32,121 nucleotides of DNA. Origin: Streptosporangium nondiastaticum (GTDB lineage Bacteria > Actinomycetota > Actinomycetes > Streptomycetales > Streptomycetaceae). This document shows, one piece after another, positions 8,193-17,481 of the stretch; position 1 is the first letter of the stretch, and the number at the start of each line of letters is the position of its first letter. A model generated the notes under the pieces. It saw only the letters and a list, made by a program, of their open reading frames with translations, ran no database searches and was not told where the DNA came from. The stretch covers positions 1-32,121 of the forward strand of contig NZ_PXWG01000071.1 of assembly GCF_003011965.1 (NCBI RefSeq), given 5' to 3'. Made by a program: the position numbers and the translations under genes.

Positions 8193-8396
8193 GTGGTGAC
8201 GAACCCCTTCGAAGACGCCGACGGGACCTACCTGGTCCTCACCAACGACAGCAACCAGCACTCCCTGTGGCCGGCGCGGCTGGCACCTCCCATGGGCTGG
8301 ACCGTGGCGCACGGCGCGGCCGGCTACCAGGCGTGCCTCGACTACGTCGAAGAGCACTGGCGCGACCTGAGGCCGGTACCGGCCGTCGGCAAGTGA
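8193..8396 (+). CDS. MbtH-like protein
   Basis: A 67-aa MbtH-family chaperone that binds adenylation domains and is often needed for their solubility and activity. Conserved elements are present: NPFED at the start, NQHSLWP, the PxGW tryptophan (PPMGW), and the C-terminal CLDYVEEHWRDLRP. Two adjacent GTG codons (8193 and 8196) can start it; AAGGA at 8181-8185 suits both. It lies between the thioesterase and the large synthetase, and likely serves both adenylation domains of this cluster. Confidence 0.96.
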   Translation: MVTNPFEDADGTYLVLTNDSNQHSLWPARLAPPMGWTVAHGAAGYQACLDYVEEHWRDLRPVPAVGK

Positions 8397-8424
8397 ACCG
8401 GTCCCGGACCTTCGAGGGGGAGTC

Positions 8425-11400
8425 ATGACGCATTCGCAGAACCCGCGGTCGGTGCAGGAAGAGCTGCTGTGCGGTCTGTTCGCGCAGGTGCTGGGCGTGC
8501 CGGGCGTGGGGGTGGACGACAACTTCTTCGCTCTGGGCGGCCACTCGCTGAAGGCCGCCCAATTGCTCAGCCGGATCAGGGCTGTGCTGGGCGTGCAACT
8601 GGGCGTGCGGGAGCTGTTCGGCGCGCCCACGGTGGCGGGCCTGGCGGAGCGGCTGGCGGCGCGGACCGAGGACGGTGCGGCGGCGGCTCGTCCGGCGGTG
8701 ACGCGCCGGGCGCGGCCGGAGGTGCTGCCGCTGTCCTTCGCCCAGCAGCGCTTGTGGTTCCTCGACGGGTACGAGCAGAGCCCCACGTACAACGCGCCGT
8801 TCGCCTTCCGGATCCAAGGCGCGGTGGACGCCGACGCTCTGCGATCGGCGATCGGTGATGTCGTGGGGCGTCACGAGACCTTGCGGACGCTGTTCCCGTC
8901 CGCCGACGGCGAGCCCTTCCAGCGGGTCCTCGCGCCCGGCGAGGCTTCCATAGAGCTCACTCTCGTCCGGTGTGCGGCCGAGGACGTCACCGCACGCTTC
9001 CACGAAGCCGCCTTCACCCCCTTCCAACTGGCCACCGAGCTTCCCCTCCGGGTGACGCTGTTCTCGGTCGCGCCCGACGACCACGTCCTGCTTGTGACGC
9101 TCCATCACATCGCGAGCGACGGCTGGTCGGAGGCGCCGTTGCTGCGCGATCTGTCGGCGGCCTACGAGGCCCGGCGCGCGGGAGGCGCTCCGCAGTGGGA
9201 GCCCCTGCCGGTCCAGTACGGCGACTACACGCTCTGGCAGCGCGAGCTCCTGGAGGAGACGGGCAAGGAACAGGCGGAGTTCTGGGCCGAGACCCTGGCC
9301 GGTCTGCCGCAGGAACTGGCCCTGCCCACCGACCGGCCCCGCCCGGCGCAGCCCACCCACGCCGGAGGGCTCCTCCACTTCGCCGTCCCCGCCGAGGTGC
9401 ATTCCCGGCTGGAGTCCCTCGCCCGCGGGCAGGGGGCGACCCTCTTCATGACCCTGCAAGCGGCGCTGGCGACGCTGCTCACCCGGCTCGGCGCGGGCAC
9501 CGACATCCCGCTGGGGACGGCGGCTGCGGGGCGTACGGACCAGGCGTTGGACGAGCTGGTGGGGTTCTTCGTGAATACGCTCGTCCTGCGCACCGACACT
9601 GCCGGCGACCCGACTTTCGCGGAGTTGTTGCAGCGTGTGCGGGAGGCTGATCTTGCGGCGCTGGCTCATCAGGACCTGCCGTTCGAGCGGCTGGTGGAGG
9701 AGCTGAATCCGGATCGTACGAGTGCGCGGCATCCGCTCTTCCAGACCATGTTCGTCCTGCAGAACAACGCCGAGGCCGCCCTGGACCTCCCCGGCACCAC
9801 CGTCACCGCGCTGCCCCTGGACGCCGCGCCCTCCAAATTCGACCTCGGCTGGAGCTTCACCGAGCAGCGGGACGCCGGCGGCAACCCGGCGGGAATCTCC
9901 GGCATCCTGCAGTTCGCCACCGACCTCTTCGACCGCGCGACCGCCGAGTCCCTCCACCGCCTCCTGGCGCGCCTCCTCGGCGCCGCCGCTGCCGATCCGG
10001 AGGCCCCCGTCGGCTCGCTGGAGATCTTCGAGACGCCGGAGCAGGAGCGCGCGTTCCGCAGCCGCAGCGAGGAGCGCCGCCGCGCTCTCGCCGACGAGGC
10101 GGCAGCGGCATCCGCAGCGGTCCGGGAGGAGCGGAGCCCGCGGTCGGTGCAGGAAGAGCTGCTGTGCGGTCTGTTCGCGCAGGTGCTGGGCGTGCCGGGC
10201 GTGGGGGTGGACGACAACTTCTTCGCCCTGGGCGGCCACTCCCTCAAGGCCACCCGGCTCATCAGCCGGATCCGCCAGGTGCTGGGCGTGGAACTGGGCG
10301 TCCGTGCGCTGTTCGGAGCACCCACCGTGGCAGGACTGGCCGAGTGCCTCAGGGACGGCGTGACGGCTCGTCCGGCGGTGACGCGCCGGGCGCGGCCGGA
10401 GGCGCTGCCGCTGTCCTTCGCCCAGCAGCGCCTGTGGTTCCTCGACCGCTTCGAGCAGAGCCCCACGTACAACGCGCCGTTCCCCTTCCGGCTCCGGGGC
10501 CCGGTGGACACCGACGCTCTGCGGTCCGCGATCGGTGACGTCGTCAGGCGGCATGAATCGCTGCGGACGGTGTTCCCTGCTGTCGACGGCGAGCCCTTCC
10601 AGCGGGTCCTCGCGCCCGGCGAGGCTTCCATAGAGCTCACTCTCGTCCGGTGTGCGCCCGAGGACGTCACCGCACGCTTCCACGCGGACGCCTTCACTCC
10701 CTTCCGGCTCGCCGACGAACTGCCCATCAGAGCCACACTGTTCACGACGGCCCCCGACGAGCACACTCTGCTGCTCACGTTGCACCACATCGCGAGCGAC
10801 GGCTGGTCGGAGGCGCCGCTGCTGCGCGACCTGTCGGCGGCCTACGAGGCCCGGCGCGCGGGAGGCACCCCGCAGTGGGAGCCCCTGCCGGTCCAGTACG
10901 CCGACTACACTCTCTGGCAGCGTGAACTCCTGGAAGAGACGGCAGAGGAACAGGCGGAGTTCTGGACCCGGACCCTGGCCGGCCTGCCGCACGAACTGAC
11001 CCTCCCCACCGACCGGCCCCGCCCCGCCCACCCCACCCACACCGGCGGACTCGTCCACTTCGACATCCCGGCGGACCTCCACACCCGCCTGGCGTCCCTC
11101 GCCCGCGACCACGGCGCGACCCTCTTCATGACCCTCCAGGCCACGCTGGCGACGCTGCTCACCCGGCTCGGCGCGGGCACCGACATCCCGCTCGGTACGG
11201 CGGCTGCGGGGCGTACGGACCAGGCGTTGGACGAGCTGGTGGGGTTCTTCGTGAATACGCTCGTCCTGCGCACCGACACCTCCGGCAATCCGACTTTCGC
11301 GGAGTTGCTGCGGCGTGTGCGGGAGGCTGATCTTGCGGCGCTGGCTCATCAGGACCTGCCGTTCGAGCGGCTGGTGGAGGAGCTGAATCCGGATCGTACG

Positions 11401-14397
11401 AGTGCGCGGCACCCGCTCTTCCAGACCATGTTCGTCCTGCAGAACAACGCCGAAGCCGCCCTGAACCTCCCCGGCACCACCGTCACCCCACTGCCCCTGG
11501 ACGCCGCGCCCACCAAGTTCGACCTCGACTTCACCTTCGTCGAGCGGCACGCGGCGGACGGATCGCCCGACGGGATCCGCGGCACCCTGCACTACGCGGC
11601 CGACCTGTTCGACCACGGCACCGCCGCGTCCCTGGCCCAGCGCCTGCTGCGTCTCGTGACCGCCGTCACCGCAGCCCCGGACACCCCCGTCGACGCGCTG
11701 GACCTGCTGTCCCCGCAGGAGAACAGCCGCATCCTCACCCAGTGGAACGACACCGCCCGCCCGCTGCCGGACGACCGGCTGCTGCACGAGGTCTTCGAGG
11801 AGCACGCCCGGCGCACCCCCGCCGCCACGGCCCTCGTCGACGCGCACGGCCCGGTGACCTTCCACGAGCTCAACAGCCGCGCCAACCGGCTGGCCTGGCT
11901 GCTGATCGGCCAGGGCGTGGGGCCGGACCAGCACGTGGCCACGCTGCTCCCGCGCGCCGGCGAGCACGTCGTCGCCCAGCTGGCGGTGCTCAAGGCCGGC
12001 GGCTGCCACGTACCGCTGGACCCGGAGGACCCGGTGGAGCGGCTCGCCCTCATGCTGGCGGACGCGGCCCCGGCCCTGCTGCTGACCGACATGGCCAACG
12101 AGGCGCGGCTGCGGCCGCACTGCGCGGCGGACCTGCCGGTCCTGCCGGTCGACGACCCCTCCGTCCGGGCCGTCCGCACCCGGTACGCGCACGTCGACCC
12201 CGGCCGCGAGGACCGGCCCGTGCGCCTGCGCCCGGACCACCTCGCCTACGTGATCTACACCTCCGGTTCGACCGGGCGGCCCAAGGGCGTGGCGGTCGAA
12301 CATCGCGGCCTGATCAACCTGTTCCACGGCCACCTCGGGGAGGTGCACGCGGCTGCGACGGCGGGCGGGCGGCGCATCCGGGCCGCGCTGACCTCGTCGC
12401 TGACCTTCGACTCCTCCTGGTGCCCGCTGCTGTGGCTGATGGGCGGCCACGAGCTGCACCTGGTCGGCGACGAGACCCGCCGCGACCCGCAGGCACTGGC
12501 CGAGTACGTCGCCGCCGAAGCCGTCGACTACCTGGAGGTTTCACCGACGTTCTGCCGCCAACTGCTGGCGGCGGGACTGCTGTCCGACGAGCGGCCCTCA
12601 CGGCCGCGCGTCATCGAGCTCGGCGGCGAGGGCTGCGACCAGGCCCTGTGGAGCGAACTGCGGGCCGCGCACGGAACCACCACCGTCAACGGCTACGGCC
12701 CGACCGAGGCCACGGTGTACGTGTCGTACGCGCACGCCGCCGAGCACGAGCGGCCGGTGATCGGACGGCCGATGGGCAACAACCGGGCGTACGTCCTGGA
12801 CCCGGGGCTGCGGCCCGTGCCGGCGGGGGTCGTCGGCGAGCTCTATCTGGCCGGTGCGGGGGTGGCCCGCGGCTACGTCGGCCGGCCCGCGCTGACCGCA
12901 CAGCGGTTCGTGGCCTGCCCCTACGGTGCGCCCGGCGAGCGCATGTACCGCACCGGGGACCTGGCGCGGTGGACCGCCGACGGGGTGCTGGAGTACGTGG
13001 GCCGCACCGACGAGCAGGTCAAGATCCGGGGCTTCCGGATCGAACCGGGCGAGGTGGAGACCGTGCTCGCCCGCCACCCGGCGGTCCGCCAGGTCGCCGT
13101 GGTCGTCCGTGAGGACCGGCCCGGCGACCGCAGGCTCGTGGCCTACGCGGTCCCCGGGCCGGACGGCACGCGCTCCGGCGGCGGCCCGGCTGCACCGGAC
13201 GCGGGCGACCTGCGGCGCTTCGCGGCGGCCGCACTGCCGCGCCACATGGTCCCCTCCGCCTTCGTCCTCCTCGACGCCCTGCCGCTGACTTCGCGCGGAA
13301 AGCTCGACCGACGGGCGCTGCCGGCGCCCGGCGACGGCGTGACCGAGCACTGGCGAGGCCCCCGGTCGGTGCGCGAGGAGCTGCTGTGCGGCCTGTTCGC
13401 GCAAGTGCTGGGCGTGCCGGACGTGGGCGTCGACGACGACTTCTTCGCCCTGGGCGGCCACTCGATGCTCGCCACCCGGCTGATCAGCAGGGTGCGTTCG
13501 GTGCTCGGCGCCGAACTGGACATCAGGACCCTGTTCGACGCCCCCACCGTCGCCGAACTCGGTGAACGCCTCACCGACGACCGGCGCGAGGACTCCCTCG
13601 CCGTCCTGCTGCCCCTGCGCAAGGCGCGCGCCACGGCCCGTACGGCGTCCGCCCGCGAGGCGGCAGGGCCCGCCCCGCTCTTCTGCGTCCACCCGGCGGC
13701 GGGCGTCAGCTGGGTGTACTCGGGGCTGCTCCGCCACCTGGCGCCCGACCAGCCGGTGTACGGCCTTCAGGCGCACGGGCTCACCGAGCCGGACACCGCC
13801 CCCGCGAGCATGGCGGAGATGGTGCGGGCGTACCTCGCACAGATCCGCTCCGTGCGGCCGCACGGCCCTTACGCGCTGCTCGGCTGGTCCTTCGGCGGAC
13901 TCGTGGCCCACGAGCTGGCCGTGCGCCTCCAGGAGGAGGGGGAGGAGGTCGGCTCCCTCGTGCTGATGGACAGCTACCCGCCGGCCGGCGGACTCCCGGA
14001 CGGGGGAGGGGCGGCGGACGAGGCCGAGCTCAGGCAGGCGCTCTTCGCGTCGCTGGGCCACCGGCCGGACGCCGCCGACCCCGACGGGCCGCTCGCCCTG
14101 CTCGGCGAGCGGGGCCTCGCCGCCATGCTCCGGGCGTTCGCGCACCACGGCGCCCTCCAGAGCGGCTTCGTGCCCCGGGTCTTCCAGGGCGACGTGCTGC
14201 TCTTCGAGGCCACCGAGGGCAAGGCCGCGGGCTCGCCCCGGCCCGGTGCCTGGCAGCCGTACGTCACGGGCCGCATCGACGTCACCCCCGTGAAGGGCGA
14301 ACACGGCGAGCTGACCCGCCCGGACCGGCTCGCTCAGATAGGACCGGTGCTCGCCGACAGGCTTGCCGGGCAGCGGCGGACACCCGCCCGCGGGTGA
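8425..14397 (+). CDS. NRPS, domain order T-C-T-C-A-T-TE
   Basis: A 1,990-aa nonribosomal peptide synthetase. Domains by residue: carrier 1 (about 8-75, S41); condensation 1 (about 98-535, HHIASDG at 227-233); carrier 2 (about 570-640, S606); condensation 2 (about 655-1090, HHIASDG at 787-793); adenylation (about 1110-1630, YTSGSTG at 1278, K1626); carrier 3 (about 1645-1715, S1680); thioesterase (about 1740-1985, S1822 in GWSFGG, D1849, H1960). Both condensation domains look like the type that joins L residues, and there is no epimerase. Only carrier 3 has its own adenylation domain, so carriers 1 and 2 must be loaded in trans. The adenylation selectivity positions read D-S-C-E-E-G-G-V-Y-K; the two acidic residues hint at a basic side chain. 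The frame is intact and every motif is complete. Start ATG 8425 follows GAGGGGGAG. Confidence 0.95.
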   Translation: MTHSQNPRSVQEELLCGLFAQVLGVPGVGVDDNFFALGGHSLKAAQLLSRIRAVLGVQLGVRELFGAPTVAGLAERLAARTEDGAAAARPAVTRRARPEVLPLSFAQQRLWFLDGYEQSPTYNAPFAFRIQGAVDADALRSAIGDVVGRHETLRTLFPSADGEPFQRVLAPGEASIELTLVRCAAEDVTARFHEAAFTPFQLATELPLRVTLFSVAPDDHVLLVTLHHIASDGWSEAPLLRDLSAAYEARRAGGAPQWEPLPVQYGDYTLWQRELLEETGKEQAEFWAETLAGLPQELALPTDRPRPAQPTHAGGLLHFAVPAEVHSRLESLARGQGATLFMTLQAALATLLTRLGAGTDIPLGTAAAGRTDQALDELVGFFVNTLVLRTDTAGDPTFAELLQRVREADLAALAHQDLPFERLVEELNPDRTSARHPLFQTMFVLQNNAEAALDLPGTTVTALPLDAAPSKFDLGWSFTEQRDAGGNPAGISGILQFATDLFDRATAESLHRLLARLLGAAAADPEAPVGSLEIFETPEQERAFRSRSEERRRALADEAAAASAAVREERSPRSVQEELLCGLFAQVLGVPGVGVDDNFFALGGHSLKATRLISRIRQVLGVELGVRALFGAPTVAGLAECLRDGVTARPAVTRRARPEALPLSFAQQRLWFLDRFEQSPTYNAPFPFRLRGPVDTDALRSAIGDVVRRHESLRTVFPAVDGEPFQRVLAPGEASIELTLVRCAPEDVTARFHADAFTPFRLADELPIRATLFTTAPDEHTLLLTLHHIASDGWSEAPLLRDLSAAYEARRAGGTPQWEPLPVQYADYTLWQRELLEETAEEQAEFWTRTLAGLPHELTLPTDRPRPAHPTHTGGLVHFDIPADLHTRLASLARDHGATLFMTLQATLATLLTRLGAGTDIPLGTAAAGRTDQALDELVGFFVNTLVLRTDTSGNPTFAELLRRVREADLAALAHQDLPFERLVEELNPDRTSARHPLFQTMFVLQNNAEAALNLPGTTVTPLPLDAAPTKFDLDFTFVERHAADGSPDGIRGTLHYAADLFDHGTAASLAQRLLRLVTAVTAAPDTPVDALDLLSPQENSRILTQWNDTARPLPDDRLLHEVFEEHARRTPAATALVDAHGPVTFHELNSRANRLAWLLIGQGVGPDQHVATLLPRAGEHVVAQLAVLKAGGCHVPLDPEDPVERLALMLADAAPALLLTDMANEARLRPHCAADLPVLPVDDPSVRAVRTRYAHVDPGREDRPVRLRPDHLAYVIYTSGSTGRPKGVAVEHRGLINLFHGHLGEVHAAATAGGRRIRAALTSSLTFDSSWCPLLWLMGGHELHLVGDETRRDPQALAEYVAAEAVDYLEVSPTFCRQLLAAGLLSDERPSRPRVIELGGEGCDQALWSELRAAHGTTTVNGYGPTEATVYVSYAHAAEHERPVIGRPMGNNRAYVLDPGLRPVPAGVVGELYLAGAGVARGYVGRPALTAQRFVACPYGAPGERMYRTGDLARWTADGVLEYVGRTDEQVKIRGFRIEPGEVETVLARHPAVRQVAVVVREDRPGDRRLVAYAVPGPDGTRSGGGPAAPDAGDLRRFAAAALPRHMVPSAFVLLDALPLTSRGKLDRRALPAPGDGVTEHWRGPRSVREELLCGLFAQVLGVPDVGVDDDFFALGGHSMLATRLISRVRSVLGAELDIRTLFDAPTVAELGERLTDDRREDSLAVLLPLRKARATARTASAREAAGPAPLFCVHPAAGVSWVYSGLLRHLAPDQPVYGLQAHGLTEPDTAPASMAEMVRAYLAQIRSVRPHGPYALLGWSFGGLVAHELAVRLQEEGEEVGSLVLMDSYPPAGGLPDGGGAADEAELRQALFASLGHRPDAADPDGPLALLGERGLAAMLRAFAHHGALQSGFVPRVFQGDVLLFEATEGKAAGSPRPGAWQPYVTGRIDVTPVKGEHGELTRPDRLAQIGPVLADRLAGQRRTPARG
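8442..10136 (+). repeat. Tandem T-C duplication, copy 1
   Basis: First copy of the carrier-condensation unit of the large synthetase. Bases 8442-8531 are identical to 10137-10226 (offset 1,695). Within the condensation part the offset is a constant 1,680, and identical runs include 8911-8976 and 9633-9731 (99 bp). Elsewhere the copies differ at scattered positions. Confidence 0.85.
10137..11720 (+). repeat. Tandem T-C duplication, copy 2
   Basis: Second copy of the carrier-condensation unit. It is directly adjacent to copy 1, with a roughly 30-residue Glu/Arg/Ala-rich linker in place of any adenylation domain between the units. Copy 2 has a shorter carrier-to-condensation linker (15 bp less than copy 1) and then stays in constant register until about 11,700, where the adenylation domain begins. 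Confidence 0.85.
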
Positions 14398-14407
14398 CAA
14401 GGACGAC

Positions 14408-14450
14408 GCGGTCCCGCCAGGGTGCACCCCCAGCGCCCGGGCGGGGCCGC
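14408..14450. terminator. Bidirectional terminator between NRPS and SARP gene
   Basis: Bases 14408-14418 (GCGGTCCCGCC) pair with 14440-14450 (GGCGGGGCCGC) over 11 bp with one G-T wobble. The 21-base loop contains a perfect palindrome GGGTGCACCC (14420-14429). It sits 10 bases after the synthetase stop and before the end of the convergent SARP-type gene, so it can stop transcription from both sides. There is no T-run. Confidence 0.7.
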
Positions 14451-14475
14451 GTCATGACGTCACCCCGTCGTGACA

Positions 14476-17400
14476 TCACCCCGTCACGGCGTCACCATCC
14501 GCCGCCCCGGCCTGCCGCATCTCCCGGTACAGGTCCGCGGCCCGCGTCAGATGGCCGTCCGCCTCGGCCGTGCGTCCCACGGCCCGCAGGGCCTCGCCGA
14601 GGGCCTGCTGACTGCCCGCCATCAGCTGGTGCTCCTGGGTGAGCCGGGCCACGGCCACGGCCTCCCGGGCGTGCCCGACGGCCGCCTCGGCCTCGCCCGT
14701 CGCCAGCAGGGCCCTGGCCAGCCGGAACCGGCACTCCGTCTCGTTGCGGACGTGGTCGGTGGCCCGGGCCCGCTCCAGCGCCTGCCGGTACAGGCGGGTA
14801 GCCGCCGCGGGGTCCCCGCCGTACAGCAGGCTGTCCGCCTCCGTCATGATCACCCTGATCAGCCACTTCACGTCCTCGCCGCGGGTGAAGACCCCGGCCA
14901 GCTCCCGGCACTGCGCCCCGATGGCCGCCAGGTCCGTGTGCCGGCCGGGGTCCTCGACCTCGACCTGGAGCAGGACGGTGCGGCGCCGCGCCACCAGGGA
15001 CTGGTCGCCGGTGGCCGTGGCCAGCGCCACCGACCGCTGCGCGTGGCTGCGGGCGGACGCGAAGTCCTCCAGCTGCACGTCGATCTGGGCCAGCATCGCG
15101 AGGGCGAACAGCACCGCGAGGAAGGGCCGCGGGCCGTCGGCGGGCCGGGGCGCCTCACCGAAGATCTCCACCGCCTTCAGCAGGTGTTCCCGGGAGCGGT
15201 GCAGGGAGCCGGGGGACAGGTGCTTCTTCAGGGCCGTCCCCGCCGCGTAGTACGCCGTGCCGATCACGCTCTCGCCGCACAGCGCCAGCGCGGCCGGGAC
15301 CAGGGCCGTGGCCGCTCGCGCCAGCTGCCCCAGCGGCAGCACCTCCTCGAAGCAGGGCACGAGGACCAGCACGTCCACGGCCAGCGCCACCGACTCCGCG
15401 TCGCCGCTGACCGCCGCCTGCTCGACGACGGCCGTGAGTTCGGGCAGCACGCGGCGGATCCACAGCATCGCGTCGCGCCCGCTGCCGACGTCCACCCTCG
15501 CGGTCCGGCGCGGGTGCAGGTCGGCGGTCAGCGGGCCGGCCAGCGGCTGCGAGGCCATCACGGCCGCGACGACCCCCGCGCACAGGAAGTCGACCGCGTT
15601 GCGCACCACTTCGCGGCGCTCGGACGCGGACAGCCCGGTGCGGGCCTTCTCCCGCGCGTACGCCCCGACCAGGTCGTGGAAGTGGTAGCGGCCCGGCGCG
15701 CCGGCCTCCAGGAGCGCGGCGTCGACCAGCGCCTCCAGCGTGCACTCCGCGTCCTGCTCCGGCACCCGCAGGACCGCCGCGGCCGCCTGCACGCCGAACT
15801 CGGTGCAGTGCGGGATCGACAGGGCCATGAACGCCCGGGCGTGCGGGGCGGACAGCTGCGCGAACGACATCTCGAACACCGCCTCGACCGTCGTGTCGCC
15901 CACCCGTAGCTCCCTGAGCAGCCGGGCCTGGTCCGAGACGCGTTCCAGCAGCGCGGCGACGCTCCACGCGGGCCGGGCCGCCAGCCGCGCGCCGACCGCC
16001 CTCAGCGCGAGCGGCAGGGACCCGCAGGACGCCGCGAGCGCCGCGACGGCCTCCGGCTCCTCCTCGATCCGCCGGAGCCCCGCGATCTTGCCGATGAGCT
16101 CCACGGCGTCGTCGGCGCCGAGCCCCTTCAGCGGCACGGTGACCGTGGCGGGCATCGCGGCCAGGGCACGGGCCGTGACCAGCACGGCGCACCGGGCCGC
16201 GCCCGGCAGCAGCGGCTCGACCTGGGCCGTGGTCGTGGCGTTGTCGAGCACGACCAGGACGGCCCGCCGCGAGAGCAGGGTGCGGAAGAGCGCCGCGCGG
16301 TCGGCCAGGGACACCGGCATCCGCTCGCCGGGGACGCCCAGCGCCGTCAGGAAGCCCGCCAGGATCCCGGCCGGTTCGCCCGGGGCGCCGTCGGGGGCCC
16401 GCAGGCTCGCGTACAACTGCCCGTCCGGGTAGGACCCGGCGACCGCGTGCGCCGCCCGCAGGGCCAGCGCCGTCTTGCCGACCCCGCCCATGCCCGTGAC
16501 GGCGGCCACGGCGTGCGGGCGGCCCGCGGTGAGCGCGGTGACCAGCGCGGCCACCTGCTCGTGGCGGCCGGTGAAGTCCGACGGCACCGGCGGCAGCTGG
16601 GCGGGCTCCGGCATCCCTGGGACGTCCTGCCTCGCGGCGCCCGCAGCAGCCTCCCCGCCGCCGTCGGCGGGCGGCAGGAGGAGGGACTGATCCCCCGCCA
16701 GGACCGCGGCGTGAAGCTCGCGCAGGGCGGGGCCCGTGTCGATGCCCAGGTCGTCGGCGAGCACCCGGCGGGCGCGGTCGTACGCCGACAGGGCCTCGGC
16801 GCCGCGCCCCGACCGGTACAGGGCCAGCATCAGCGCGCCGTGCAGCCGTTCGCGGTACGGGTACGTCTTGAGGGCCCGCACGATGTCGGGGACGGCCTCC
16901 GCGTGGCGTCCGCACGCCAGCAGCATCTCCAGGCGCAGCTCCAGCGCGGACGCGCGCTGCTCGCCCAGCGTGCGCCGCCAGTCCTGCGCGAACGGCCCGG
17001 GCAGCCCCGCCAGCGCGGGGCCCTGCCACATCGCGAGCGCCTCCTCCAGGCGGGCGGCCGCCGCCGCGGGGTCGCCGGCCTCGCCGTGGCGCCGGGCCTG
17101 CGCGGTGAGCCGGCCGAAGCGCAGGGCGTCCACCTGCTCCGCGGGGAGCCGGAGCACGTAGCCGTCGGCGGTCGTCGCGATGGCCGAGTCCCGCCCCTCG
17201 CCGCCCGCCTCCGCGCCGTCCTCGCGTTCCAGGTGCGTGCGCAGCCGGTGGACGAAGTTGACGACCACCCGCCGGGCGGAGGCGGGCGGGTCGTCGGCGT
17301 AGAGGCCGTCGACCAGTTCGTCGAACGTCACCAGCTTCCCCGCGCTCAGCGCCAGCGCCGCCAGCACGGCCTGCGGCCCGGGAGCGCCGGGACGGCTGGC

Positions 17401-17481
17401 CTCCCCCCGGGCCGAGACGTACCGGACGGGCCCCAGCAACCGGATGCGGACCGCCCCGTCCACCTCAGGCACCTGTGACAT
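14476..17481 (-). CDS. AfsR/SARP-type regulator with NB-ARC and TPR
   Basis: A 1,001-aa regulator. The N-terminal OmpR-like winged helix (about 10-110, beginning RIRLLGPVRY, including ELVDGLY and VVNFVHRLR) and the bacterial transcriptional activator domain (about 115-260) define a SARP. Then comes an NB-ARC ATPase with P-loop GMGGVGKTAL (about 330), Walker B VLVVLDN, and GSLPLAL, and a C-terminal half of TPR-like helices. Proteins built this way activate secondary-metabolite clusters, binding direct repeats near -35. It ends facing the synthetase, so it is probably the cluster's pathway-specific activator. GAGGGGAG lies only 1 base before the ATG, so GTG at codon 4 (17472) may be the true start. 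Confidence 0.92.
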   Translation of the reverse strand: MSQVPEVDGAVRIRLLGPVRYVSARGEASRPGAPGPQAVLAALALSAGKLVTFDELVDGLYADDPPASARRVVVNFVHRLRTHLEREDGAEAGGEGRDSAIATTADGYVLRLPAEQVDALRFGRLTAQARRHGEAGDPAAAAARLEEALAMWQGPALAGLPGPFAQDWRRTLGEQRASALELRLEMLLACGRHAEAVPDIVRALKTYPYRERLHGALMLALYRSGRGAEALSAYDRARRVLADDLGIDTGPALRELHAAVLAGDQSLLLPPADGGGEAAAGAARQDVPGMPEPAQLPPVPSDFTGRHEQVAALVTALTAGRPHAVAAVTGMGGVGKTALALRAAHAVAGSYPDGQLYASLRAPDGAPGEPAGILAGFLTALGVPGERMPVSLADRAALFRTLLSRRAVLVVLDNATTTAQVEPLLPGAARCAVLVTARALAAMPATVTVPLKGLGADDAVELIGKIAGLRRIEEEPEAVAALAASCGSLPLALRAVGARLAARPAWSVAALLERVSDQARLLRELRVGDTTVEAVFEMSFAQLSAPHARAFMALSIPHCTEFGVQAAAAVLRVPEQDAECTLEALVDAALLEAGAPGRYHFHDLVGAYAREKARTGLSASERREVVRNAVDFLCAGVVAAVMASQPLAGPLTADLHPRRTARVDVGSGRDAMLWIRRVLPELTAVVEQAAVSGDAESVALAVDVLVLVPCFEEVLPLGQLARAATALVPAALALCGESVIGTAYYAAGTALKKHLSPGSLHRSREHLLKAVEIFGEAPRPADGPRPFLAVLFALAMLAQIDVQLEDFASARSHAQRSVALATATGDQSLVARRRTVLLQVEVEDPGRHTDLAAIGAQCRELAGVFTRGEDVKWLIRVIMTEADSLLYGGDPAAATRLYRQALERARATDHVRNETECRFRLARALLATGEAEAAVGHAREAVAVARLTQEHQLMAGSQQALGEALRAVGRTAEADGHLTRAADLYREMRQAGAADGDAVTG

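Noticed and set aside
10030..10140. Remnant of a deleted adenylation domain between condensation 1 and carrier 2
   Set aside because: The linker is about 30-40 residues of Glu/Arg/Ala-rich sequence with no adenylation motif, and the frame is clean.
8239..12459. Very long open frame (over 1,400 codons) antisense to the synthetase
   Set aside because: It is a by-product of extreme third-position GC on the coding strand; it has no recognisable domain and low-complexity composition, while the plus strand carries complete NRPS motifs.
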